Assembly: GCA_964632795.1 (NCBI GenBank)
Contig: CAZWEZ010000002.1
Span: forward strand, 1-64,000
Length of the DNA stretch: 64,000 nt
Source of the DNA: CAZWEZ01 sp964632795
GTDB lineage: Bacteria > Pseudomonadota > Alphaproteobacteria > Rhodospirillales > 2-02-FULL-58-16
Direction: 5' to 3'
Shown here: positions 38,385 to 45,242 of the stretch, in pieces
How positions within the stretch are numbered: position 1 is the first letter of the stretch
How the letters are laid out: each line of letters begins with the position of its first letter
Program-made: the position numbers and the translations under genes
The notes under the pieces: generated by a model
What the model was told of the DNA's origin: nothing
Seen by the model: only the letters and a program-made list of their open reading frames with translations
Database searches by the model: none

Positions 38385-38513
38385 ATGGCTTGGGCCGTAG
38401 AGACCCTCGACAAACGGGTGGACCGTGAGATCAAAGCTCCGCGATCTGAAGAAGGTCCTTCTCCAGGACCCCGAAACCCGCGCCGAATACGACGCCCGCG
38501 CTTCGGAGTATGA
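38385..38513 (+). pseudogene. HigB/RelE-type toxin, deleted after about 17 codons
   Basis: The frame starts MAWAVETLDKRVDREIKA, the typical N-terminus of phage-derived HigB/RelE-like toxins (MAWxVExLxxxVDxE). It then runs out of frame through the antitoxin gene and stops at 38513. The central and C-terminal toxin body is missing. The remaining start codon and promoter may still drive the antitoxin transcript. I infer an internal deletion that removed the toxin. Confidence 0.7.
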
Positions 38514-38721
38514 ACTTGCCGGCACCCTCATCGCGGCCCGCAAGACGGCGGGCCTGACCCAGCAACAGGTGGCGGAACGGATGGGCACTAAACAAGCCGC
38601 CGTCGCCCGCATGGAAAGCGGCGCCCAAAAACCAAGCTTCAAAAGCATCGAACGCTACGCCAAAGCCACCGGCCACAAAGCCCACATAACCCTGACCCCG
38701 GCGGGCCACGATAACGCATGA
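38425..38721 (+). CDS. HigA-like XRE antitoxin without a toxin
   Basis: The 98-residue protein has an N-terminal linker (LKKVLLQDPETRAEYDARASEY, seen across two short stretches) and a Cro/C1 helix-turn-helix (about 38-90): GLTQQQVAERMGTKQAAVARME. This is the HigA pattern of higBA pairs whose toxin comes first. The toxin gene is reduced to its first codons. The start appears to be GTG at 38425. It may survive as a plain repressor at 38365-38382 or protect against toxins elsewhere. Confidence 0.8.
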   Translation: MRSKLRDLKKVLLQDPETRAEYDARASEYELAGTLIAARKTAGLTQQQVAERMGTKQAAVARMESGAQKPSFKSIERYAKATGHKAHITLTPAGHDNA

Positions 38722-38851
38722 GGGGTTTCGGGCGGGGGTCTGTATGGCAAGGAACTTGAGTTCCGATGCGCTGCTCAGGCAACATCTACTCCAGCTACGG
38801 CTATTTGGCCCACAGCAAACATTCCGTTGAAAAAGTGTTTTGATGGATTGC

Positions 38852-40573
38852 CTATTGATGGTTATGATCGATGTCATACTCATCTAGCTCTGCGTGGATT
38901 GATCCATTACTTTCCAAGAACTGCAAAGGTTCAACCAGCATTCCCCGTCGCTTTGCAGCCTTTTTGAAGAGTCTCCGAATAAAGATCCTCCGAGCTATGT
39001 GTATTTTAGCAGCATCAAAAATCCGGTCTTCAAGAAATGTTACATTTGCATCTAACATTTTTGAAAAAACCGGGTCTCCAGTAACGGCGGAGATAATGTC
39101 TTTGTCCTTTGTCCACTTTCGCCTTACTGCTTCGTAATACGGAAGCCAATTTTCACTGTAGACGCCAGTTTTTTTGAATTCTGATCGCCATCCCCATTTT
39201 GAAAGTGAAACCGATAATAGACCGCGCTCCCGGAGCATACCGAGCATTGCAAAGACAACTGAATTTGGCCTTTTATCGAAAGGAGGCAATTCTATTTCGT
39301 CAAAGCTAATCCGTAAAACAGCTCCTGTGAGCAGGCACCATGTTATTTCGCTATCATGGGCATGTTGTATGTTAGTTCTGATTGTTGTTTTCACCCAAGT
39401 TACTACCCTCTTTCTAATATCCTGATCACCACATATCGACTGGTGATTAATTAGAAACGCTGCTACATGATGCATGCATGACGGGAAATCCCGCGCTAAC
39501 CGGAACATTGCTTCAAGAACCAGCTCATAGTTCTCTTGAAAAATATTGAGCCGCGATAGGCGTCGACATGCCCAACTCGCTGGTGCGCCTGTTTCAGCTT
39601 CTGTACAGAAATGCAAGGTGTGATCAACAAAACGGTATATATCACTCGCTTGCTTAGCTTGATATTTGCTAGAAAGAACGACTGAATCGAAGTCAAGTTT
39701 CCATTTTTCCTTAGCTAACGAACGAGATTTAGAAACAAACGTCTTTTTTTCATTCAGTTGCAGATTGAACTTCCACAAGGCAGCACGTAAGGCACCAAGC
39801 GCCGCTTCCGCCGTATTCACGTCATCAAACCCAATCACGTAATCGTCTAAGAGACGGAACGCGGGGCTACCGCGAATCAAAGATGAAAGATTCTTGTCAG
39901 CTTCTACACCTGCCAAAAGAACTTCCGCGATGATCCGCGATGTATCGGGGCCAACGGGAATTCCGAAAGTTTCTCTCGACTGACATAGCTGAAGAGCCTT
40001 ATCAAGATCATTGGACCAATGATTGTTTAACTTGCTTCGATTTTTTTCAATCCATTCTTTAACATTTTCCTTCCCAAGAACCGCCCACGGTATCGAGTGC
40101 GTATAAATCGTGTAAAAGAATCGAGAAATATCTGCTTGCAACACGTATGGACATTTCGAGTAAAGACTTGCAGCTAGTACGTCTTTCTTACGAAAATCTA
40201 ACCCTTCAAACGCCTTTTGTTTTTTTGGATCCTCGCTTGTGCGATAAAGCGATTTACCTCCTTCCCTTATGATTTTTTTTATTTTGGAACGATTTTTTGT
40301 TATCAGAAGTGATAAATTCAATTGTGCGAGGGGATGTACCAAGGCAAGATTTCGACGTCCACTAACAGTTCGAGGGAATGTAAATGTTTCGTAATTTGTC
40401 GATCCCTTAATTAGGTCTTTCTGTAATTGTTTCAAAAAATTATATTCGGTATCGCAAAAAGCAGAAAAATATTTTGCTGTTACTACTGGCGGGATTTCCA
40501 TCGGAAGGTAGGCCGTACGAATGAGCGCGGCCAAGAATTCGCGCTGTCTAGATGGTCGTGATGGTGATTTCAT
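38852..40573 (-). CDS. Reverse transcriptase, UG/DRT/Abi defence type
   Basis: The 573-residue protein has a reverse-transcriptase domain (about 75-290) and a 280-residue helical C-terminal part. Motif A is QADISRFFYTIYTHSIPWA with catalytic D148. Motif B is FGIPVGPDTSRIIAE. Motif C is FRLLDDYVIGF with D243 and D244, in which Leu replaces the usual aromatic before xDD. Motif D includes NLQLNEKKT. There is no maturase or group II intron, and no msr/msd pattern of a retron that I can see. The architecture fits bacterial Unknown-Group/Abi RTs, several of which block phage. The ATG at 40573 is used; a TTG four codons upstream is possible. Composition is strikingly AT-rich against GC-rich neighbours, so it was acquired. 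Confidence 0.85.
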   Translation of the reverse strand: MKSPSRPSRQREFLAALIRTAYLPMEIPPVVTAKYFSAFCDTEYNFLKQLQKDLIKGSTNYETFTFPRTVSGRRNLALVHPLAQLNLSLLITKNRSKIKKIIREGGKSLYRTSEDPKKQKAFEGLDFRKKDVLAASLYSKCPYVLQADISRFFYTIYTHSIPWAVLGKENVKEWIEKNRSKLNNHWSNDLDKALQLCQSRETFGIPVGPDTSRIIAEVLLAGVEADKNLSSLIRGSPAFRLLDDYVIGFDDVNTAEAALGALRAALWKFNLQLNEKKTFVSKSRSLAKEKWKLDFDSVVLSSKYQAKQASDIYRFVDHTLHFCTEAETGAPASWACRRLSRLNIFQENYELVLEAMFRLARDFPSCMHHVAAFLINHQSICGDQDIRKRVVTWVKTTIRTNIQHAHDSEITWCLLTGAVLRISFDEIELPPFDKRPNSVVFAMLGMLRERGLLSVSLSKWGWRSEFKKTGVYSENWLPYYEAVRRKWTKDKDIISAVTGDPVFSKMLDANVTFLEDRIFDAAKIHIARRIFIRRLFKKAAKRRGMLVEPLQFLESNGSIHAELDEYDIDHNHQ

Positions 40574-40726
40574 TGGGTTGTCCAATCGTTAAAGAATCGC
40601 GTGGATAAAAAATTGCACCTGTACTTTACGCTGATAGGAATAATTGTCGATAGCATAGGTTATCGGCCAGCCAAGAAATACTACCCCTCCCTCCCCCTCA
40701 CCGCCAAGTCTCCGCAGACGAAAAAC

Positions 40727-40756
40727 CGGCGCGCCCCTGATGGACGCGCCGGTTTG
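40727..40756. terminator. Strong hairpin upstream of the reverse transcriptase
   Basis: ACCGGCGCG and CGCGCCGGT form a 9-bp perfect stem around an 11-base loop. On the minus strand it is followed by TTTTTCG, so it could end a transcript running toward the RT gene, and TTTGTT follows on the plus strand. It may insulate the island or form the 3' end of a small RNA upstream of the RT. Confidence 0.6.
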
Positions 40757-40779
40757 TTCCGACTTCGAGGTTCCGAGAG

Positions 40780-40802
40780 TTCCGGGGACATGACACTTAA
40801 TT
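40780..40802 (+). repeat. Solo RAYT-type element end
   Basis: TTCCGGGGACATGACACTTA followed by ATT matches the left inverted repeat of the transposase element at 62071-62094 with two changes. Only one end is present. It marks the right edge of the AT-rich RT island. Confidence 0.7.
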
Positions 40803-40995
40803 CCGACAATTGAATTACCAATAATCACCCATGACAATCGCTCCCGCTCCACCTCATCCCGTAACCTCTGAAATTCCATTCGATTCTTCGCGGAGCCTTA
40901 TCTTTGCTTATCCGCGTTCATCCGTGTCCATCCGCCCTGCGGCCCAAAGCCTCCGGGCGACGGGCCGTGTCCATCCGTGTCTCCCCTCCCCCCCC

Positions 40996-41700
40996 TCACC
41001 GCCAGTACCCGGGACGGGGCGGTTCTTCGCCTTCCTGGGCGGCTTCCGGGCTGATCAGGGTGACTTGGTTGTCGGTGGGCTCGATCCTGAACAGGTCGCG
41101 GCCTAGTTGGCGGGACGATTCGATGGGGTTGGAGGGGTCGTCGCGGACTTCGCCGCGTTTGTCGCCGATGCCGGTCACCATGCCGACCAGCGAATGGTCG
41201 AGGTAGCGGCACAGCTCGGCCATCTGCTGGACGATCCCGAGGCGCACCGAGAAGGCGTAATCCTCGGCGCTCAGCAGCAGCGCCGCCCGCTTGCCGGTCA
41301 GCCTTCGGGCATTCTCCGCCGCCCCGGGATGGTTGCCCGAAACGTAACAGTAGTAGCGGTCGATGAAGCTTTTGAGGGGGCCCGAAATCCCGTACCACCA
41401 GATCGGCGTCGCGTAGACGATGGCATCGGCCGGCAGCACCTTGTCGAGGAACAACCCGGCGTAGCCGTCGTCGATCGTACACCGGTCCTCGGCGTCGCGG
41501 CACTTGGTGCAGTCGCGCAGGTGGCCGTCCATGTGGTCGGCCAGGTCGACCAGTTCGGCCGCCGCCCCGGCTTCCGCCGCCCCCTCGATCAGGGCCTCGG
41601 CGAGGAGCCGCGAGTTGCCGTCGCGGCGCGGGCTGGAGCTTACCGCCAGCACCCGGGGCGGGTCGTTGCGGGGTTCGTATTTACGGTTGTCCTCGCTCAT
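40996..41700 (-). CDS. NADPH-dependent FMN reductase/flavodoxin-like protein
   Basis: The 234-residue protein has the flavodoxin-like fold: SSSPRRDGNSRLLAEALIEG binds the FMN phosphate, and ATPIWWYGISGPLKSFIDR is typical of the multimeric iron-sulfur-flavoprotein/FMN-reductase family. A CTKCRDAEDRCTIDD stretch has three cysteines, which in related proteins can hold a cluster or form disulfides. The electron acceptor is unknown. It is a single gene between the RT island and the R3-R5 repeat cluster. Confidence 0.85.
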   Translation of the reverse strand: MSEDNRKYEPRNDPPRVLAVSSSPRRDGNSRLLAEALIEGAAEAGAAAELVDLADHMDGHLRDCTKCRDAEDRCTIDDGYAGLFLDKVLPADAIVYATPIWWYGISGPLKSFIDRYYCYVSGNHPGAAENARRLTGKRAALLLSAEDYAFSVRLGIVQQMAELCRYLDHSLVGMVTGIGDKRGEVRDDPSNPIESSRQLGRDLFRIEPTDNQVTLISPEAAQEGEEPPRPGYWR

Positions 41701-41745
41701 GGTGTTTTCCTTTCAAAATCTCAAAAGAAACCGGCGCGTTCATCA

Positions 41746-41832
41746 TACCAGCCAGCGCATGTGGTTACACATGCGCTGGCTGGCAAGCGCGACCGCGCGT
41801 CGCCGCTTATGCGGCGAGCCAAGGGCCATGTC
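41746..41832 (-). repeat. Multi-hairpin dispersed repeat copy R3 (shortened)
   Basis: R3 lies in the opposite orientation to R1 and R2. It starts ATACC and has a terminal hairpin with 16-bp arms CCAGCCAGCGCATGTG/CACATGCGCTGGCTGG around GTTA (41749-41784), then CAAGCGCGACCGCGCG, the stem CGCCGC-TTAT-GCGGCG and GAGCCAAGGGCC. The remaining GGGCC/CAG end is missing. Its stem sequence differs from R2 at paired positions. Confidence 0.83.
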
Positions 41833-41863
41833 GGGTTAGTGTTGCTCCGCTTCGCTCCGCGAG

Positions 41864-41959
41864 CCCCTCAGTCGCCGGGCGGGCCGGTGGCCCTTGGCTA
41901 CGGGCCTACGGCCCGACGCGCTGGCGCGCTTTTCGACATGGCATGATGCCATGTCGAAT
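41864..41959 (+). repeat. Multi-hairpin dispersed repeat copy R4 (divergent)
   Basis: R4 starts GCCCCTCAGTCGCC like R2 and keeps GGGCC-GGT-GGCCC and CTTGGCT. The later stems are rewritten: CGGGCC-TAC-GGCCCG, CGCGC-TG-GCGCG and a terminal hairpin with 12-bp arms TTCGACATGGCA/TGCCATGTCGAA around TGA (41933-41959). Pairing is preserved although the sequence is changed. Confidence 0.82.
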
Positions 41960-42020
41960 CGATAAACAATCGACGAATGTGCAGGAGGCCAGCCTGGCCC
42001 TATCAAGCCTGTCTCCAAAC

Positions 42021-42118
42021 CGGCATGGCCCCCGGCCATGCCGGCAAGCGCGACCGCGCGTCGCGACTTATGTCGCGAGCCAAGGGCCACCGGCCCGCCC
42101 GGCGCCTGAGGGGCAGCG
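42021..42118 (-). repeat. Multi-hairpin dispersed repeat copy R5
   Basis: R5 is inverted relative to R4. It begins with a terminal hairpin of 11-bp arms CCGGCATGGCC/GGCCATGCCGG around CCC, then CAAGCGCGACCGCGCG, the stem CGCGAC-TTAT-GTCGCG, GAGCCAAGGGCCACCGGCCC and GCCTGAGGGGC. It ends 11 bp from the stop of the MttB gene and may terminate it. R3, R4 and R5 fill the 430-bp gap between genes. Confidence 0.85.
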
Positions 42119-42129
42119 TAACGAGGCGT

Positions 42130-43662
42130 CTACGCCGCAGGGCGCATGGCGCTTTCCGGGAGCAGGATGTTGAACTGCTTGCGGACTTCGGCGTCGATCT
42201 CAGGAGGGATCACGGTTGGCCAGTGCTCGGTCAGGATCTTGCGGGCGTAGTCGCGCGCCGCCTCGCGGACGTCCTTGGCCCCGGCCGCCGTCCACACCTC
42301 GCGGTTGTTGCGGTCCATGACCTCGGGATAGAGGTATTCGGTGTGCATCTTCGACAGCGTCTGGGGATGGCCCAGGTAGTGGCCGTCGCCCCTGCACACC
42401 TGGTCGATGACGTCGACGCACAGCGATTCCTCGGAAACCTCGACGCCGCGCACCATGCGCATGATCTGGCCGTTGATGTCGTTGTCGATCACGTACTGCT
42501 CGTAGGCCACCGCCAGCATGCTTTCGAGGAAGCCGGCCGAGTGGTGGATGTAGTTGGTGCCGGCCAGCGCCGCCGCCAGGCCGGTGATCGCCTTCTCAGA
42601 GGCCGCCTGGGCGTCGGGGACCTTGGAATCGGTGATCCCGGTGGAGTTGTAGACCGGCAGGTTCAGGCGCTGGCCGATCTGGGCGCACGCCGCGTTCATC
42701 ACCGCCGCCTCGGCCGAACCGCCGGTGTAGGAGCCGGTGCGCAGGTCGGCCTGGGCCGGCACGCAGCCCAGGATCACCGGATGGCCGGGGTTGAGCAGGT
42801 TGACGTAGACGATGCCGGAAAGCTCCTCGGCGAAGATCTGGACCAGGGTCCCGGCCAGGGTCACCGGCGAGGTGGCGCCGGACTGGGGGGCCGAGGACAG
42901 TACCACCGGCAGGCCCGAGGCGATGATGGCGTCCAGCACCTCGAGGGTCTCGAAGGCGTAGCGCAGCGGGCTGACCGTCCAGCAGTTGACATAGGAGATG
43001 GTCGGCCGGGCGTCGAGGGACTCCTTGCCCCCGGCCATGATCTCCGCCATCCGGCGCTGTTCGGGCACGTTCTCGGGCATGTAGGCGTTGGCCATCACGT
43101 GCTTGGGGGTCGCCGCCATGCAGGCGTAGTACTGGTTGATGTCCAGGTCCGCCGACGGGATGTCGCGGCTGACCACCGGGCGCATGTAGAAGTGGATGTT
43201 GTCGAGCCTGTCGACCAGGCGGCCGATGTTGTAGTTGTCGAGCAGCACGGTCTCGCGGTAGTTGCCCTCGAGATCGAGGATGTTGACCGCCGAGCCGCCG
43301 GTCCCCATGAACACCTTGGTGCCGCCGATCATCAGGTCGTGGTCCGGGGTGCGGCCGGCCAGCAGCACCTGGTTGGCCGCCTTGGCGACCCCCTCCTCGA
43401 CGGTCTTGTGGTCGATGTAGACGCGGTTGGCGTCGGCGTCGATGCGGCATCCCGCCTTGCGGAAGACCTCCCGGCACGGGCTGTCCATGACTTCGATGCC
43501 GGTCCTCTCCAGCACCGTCTTGGCGGCGTCGATGATCTTCTCGACGTCGCCGTCGGACAGCGGCTTGTACTGGCCGCCGATCAGGCCTCCGGGGGCGACG
43601 GGGGCGGCTTTGGGTTTGCTGGCTTCGCCGCTGCCGCGGCGGCGTCGTTGGGCACGAGGCAT
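42130..43662 (-). CDS. MttB-family methyltransferase (non-pyrrolysine)
   Basis: The 510-residue TIM-barrel protein belongs to the trimethylamine methyltransferase family: GGLIGGQYKPLSD, TGGSAVNILDLEGNYRETVLLDN, VSPLRYAFETLEVLDAI and TGSYTGGSAEAAVMNAA are recognisable. The frame has no internal amber codon, so it is the non-pyrrolysine type (MtgB-like), which demethylates quaternary amines such as glycine betaine onto a corrinoid protein. No corrinoid protein is adjacent. A second homologue lies 4 kb away, with a DAO-family oxidoreductase beside it. Confidence 0.88.
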   Translation of the reverse strand: MPRAQRRRRGSGEASKPKAAPVAPGGLIGGQYKPLSDGDVEKIIDAAKTVLERTGIEVMDSPCREVFRKAGCRIDADANRVYIDHKTVEEGVAKAANQVLLAGRTPDHDLMIGGTKVFMGTGGSAVNILDLEGNYRETVLLDNYNIGRLVDRLDNIHFYMRPVVSRDIPSADLDINQYYACMAATPKHVMANAYMPENVPEQRRMAEIMAGGKESLDARPTISYVNCWTVSPLRYAFETLEVLDAIIASGLPVVLSSAPQSGATSPVTLAGTLVQIFAEELSGIVYVNLLNPGHPVILGCVPAQADLRTGSYTGGSAEAAVMNAACAQIGQRLNLPVYNSTGITDSKVPDAQAASEKAITGLAAALAGTNYIHHSAGFLESMLAVAYEQYVIDNDINGQIMRMVRGVEVSEESLCVDVIDQVCRGDGHYLGHPQTLSKMHTEYLYPEVMDRNNREVWTAAGAKDVREAARDYARKILTEHWPTVIPPEIDAEVRKQFNILLPESAMRPAA

Positions 43663-43776
43663 GTCAACACCGGTGTCTGTTTCAAGGGGGGAATATCACT
43701 ACATGGATTATGGGGATTTTTTTTGCCAAGGGCGACACTGAATTCTCCCTGGGCGCAGTCTCCCCCGGCCCTCCCC

Positions 43777-44235
43777 TCACGAGGTATCGCCTTCCAGAGC
43801 CCCCCCCGAGGTGCCCGGGAAGCGGCGCAGGTCGTCGCCAATGGCGTAGTAGTCGGGAACGTCAACGGCGTAGATGTGGCCGATGGTGCGAAGGCCGCTG
43901 GGCTGGTCGATGGAGCCGGCGGCGATGCTGATCGAGCCGCTGCCCTCCTTCCTCCAGAACAGGCTGGCCCCGCACTCGGCACAGAACCCGCGCCGTCCCG
44001 CCTCCGAGGAGGCGTACCACCTGAGCCCCCGTTCCTCGATAAAGGTCACGGCGTCGATGGCGGCGGCGGCGTAGGCGGCGAAGTTGCCGTGGGTGCGTTG
44101 GCACTGGGAGCAGTGGCAGTTGATCACGTTGCGCAGCGGCCCGCCCTGCACCCGGTAGCGCACCGCGCCGCACAGGCAGCCTCCGGTGGCGCGAACCTCC
44201 TGAGGGTCATGAGTCATGTTCGTTCTCTCATCCAT
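43777..44235 (-). CDS. GFA-family (glutathione-dependent formaldehyde-activating-like) protein
   Basis: The protein of about 150 residues has the Mss4-like zinc fold with GGCLCGAVRY, NCHCSQCQRTHG and FCAECGASLFW, which hold seven cysteines of the family pattern. True Gfa activity is proven for few members, so formaldehyde binding is only suggested by the neighbouring methyl-group genes. The start at 44235 overlaps the XRE gene stop by eight bases; an ATG at 44217 is an alternative. The two are probably cotranscribed. Confidence 0.87.
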   Translation of the reverse strand: MDERTNMTHDPQEVRATGGCLCGAVRYRVQGGPLRNVINCHCSQCQRTHGNFAAYAAAAIDAVTFIEERGLRWYASSEAGRRGFCAECGASLFWRKEGSGSISIAAGSIDQPSGLRTIGHIYAVDVPDYYAIGDDLRRFPGTSGGALEGDTS

Positions 44236-45082
44236 CCCCGATGTCGTCGCCGAGGGTGCGCAGGAACCCGGCGGCCTCGTTGGCCTGGACCACGGCGGCG
44301 CGGATCAGGCCGTCGAAATGGCGGGTCAACACCCGGATGTGCTCGGCGGTGTTGAACACGAAGTACATCTGGCCGACGTAGAGCGCCGCGCGCAACGGCC
44401 CGAAGATCGTATAGGGCACCGAATAGTGGCTCAGTTCGTCGTAAAAGAACAGGCGCAGCGAGGGATACAGTTCCTCGCCGAGGGCGATCATCCGTTCCAC
44501 CTGCTCCAGCCGCGCCGCCGGCGGCAGGCCCCGCCACACCCCCTCGCCGCGGGCGAAGGAGGCCATCCCCTGGACCGTCATGCAGATCTCGACGTCGGTT
44601 TCAGGCTGCCGGATGTAGGCCAGCCGGTGGCGGCCGTCGCCGATCGCCTGGTCCGCCGTGCGGGCGACGAAACCCCGGAACTCGTGGCGGGTCACCCGGT
44701 CGGTCTTGAACGGGTCGGGCAGGGTCGTCGGCACGTGCCGGATCTTGTAGCCGGCGGCCTCCTGGTACCAGCGGTCAAGCCCCTCGTCGTCGATGGTCCC
44801 GGCGCTGGGCGTGAACTGCATCGATTCGAGAAGGATGTCGGCGCTCAGCCGGTCCTCCCGGCTCAGCCCCAGCAGCCAGTCGAGACTGACTCCCAGCGCG
44901 GTGGCGATGGCCGCCACCGTGTCCGAACGCGGCAGGCGGCCGGTGTCCCCGGACAACAGCTGGGACAGGGTCGAGCGGTCGATGCCGGTCCGCCTCGCCA
45001 GGGTCGAGCGGTTGAGCCCCGAACGGGCCATCGCCTCTCCCAGCCGGCTCCGGAACCGGCGCGCCATATCGCGGCGATCCAT
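44228..45082 (-). CDS. XRE-family regulator with C-terminal sensor domain
   Basis: The 284-residue protein has a Cro/C1 helix-turn-helix near the N-terminus (about 12-72, LNRSTLARRTGIDRSTLSQLL). The larger C-terminal domain (about 95-275) is unknown to me, with YIRQPETDVEICMT and SHYSVPYTIFGPLRAALYVG. The size suggests ligand sensing. It is divergent from the molybdenum hydroxylase gene across an inverted repeat and probably controls this locus. Confidence 0.83.
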   Translation of the reverse strand: MDRRDMARRFRSRLGEAMARSGLNRSTLARRTGIDRSTLSQLLSGDTGRLPRSDTVAAIATALGVSLDWLLGLSREDRLSADILLESMQFTPSAGTIDDEGLDRWYQEAAGYKIRHVPTTLPDPFKTDRVTRHEFRGFVARTADQAIGDGRHRLAYIRQPETDVEICMTVQGMASFARGEGVWRGLPPAARLEQVERMIALGEELYPSLRLFFYDELSHYSVPYTIFGPLRAALYVGQMYFVFNTAEHIRVLTRHFDGLIRAAVVQANEAAGFLRTLGDDIGDG

Positions 45083-45137
45083 GGCCGCCTCCCGCTGTTC
45101 ATGGGACGCTCTGCCTGTTGTTTATTATCTACATTAA

Positions 45138-45151
45138 GTGACTTTTGTCAC
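45138..45151. promoter_or_regulatory. Probable XRE operator
   Basis: GTGAC-TTTT-GTCAC lies in the divergent space between the XRE gene and the molybdenum hydroxylase gene, beside AT-rich promoter-like sequence. Perfect 5-bp arms suit a dimeric HTH regulator. The link to the adjacent regulator is inference. Confidence 0.5.
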
Positions 45152-45242
45152 CACATTTGATCAATAGTGCGCATTCCCACGTTGCCCAAACAAGGCCGCC
45201 GCGCCACCCTGTCGAAATCTGGGCGAGCCGGAAATCGATACC

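Larger units (their letters stand above)
40574..40995. other. Upstream region of the reverse transcriptase, no gene
   Basis: The first 110 bases are AT-rich and presumably carry the RT promoter. The remainder holds a strong hairpin (40727-40756), a RAYT-type repeat end (40780-40802), and TTCATCCGTGTCCATCCG-type tandem phrases (40918-40935 and 40969-40985) that are widespread junk repeats. I see no open frame with homology. Confidence 0.6.

Noticed and set aside
38852..40573. Retron or group II intron as the origin of the reverse transcriptase
   Set aside because: I saw no maturase domain, intron 5'/3' structure or msr/msd-like inverted segment beside the gene, and the motif pattern fits the UG/Abi type better.
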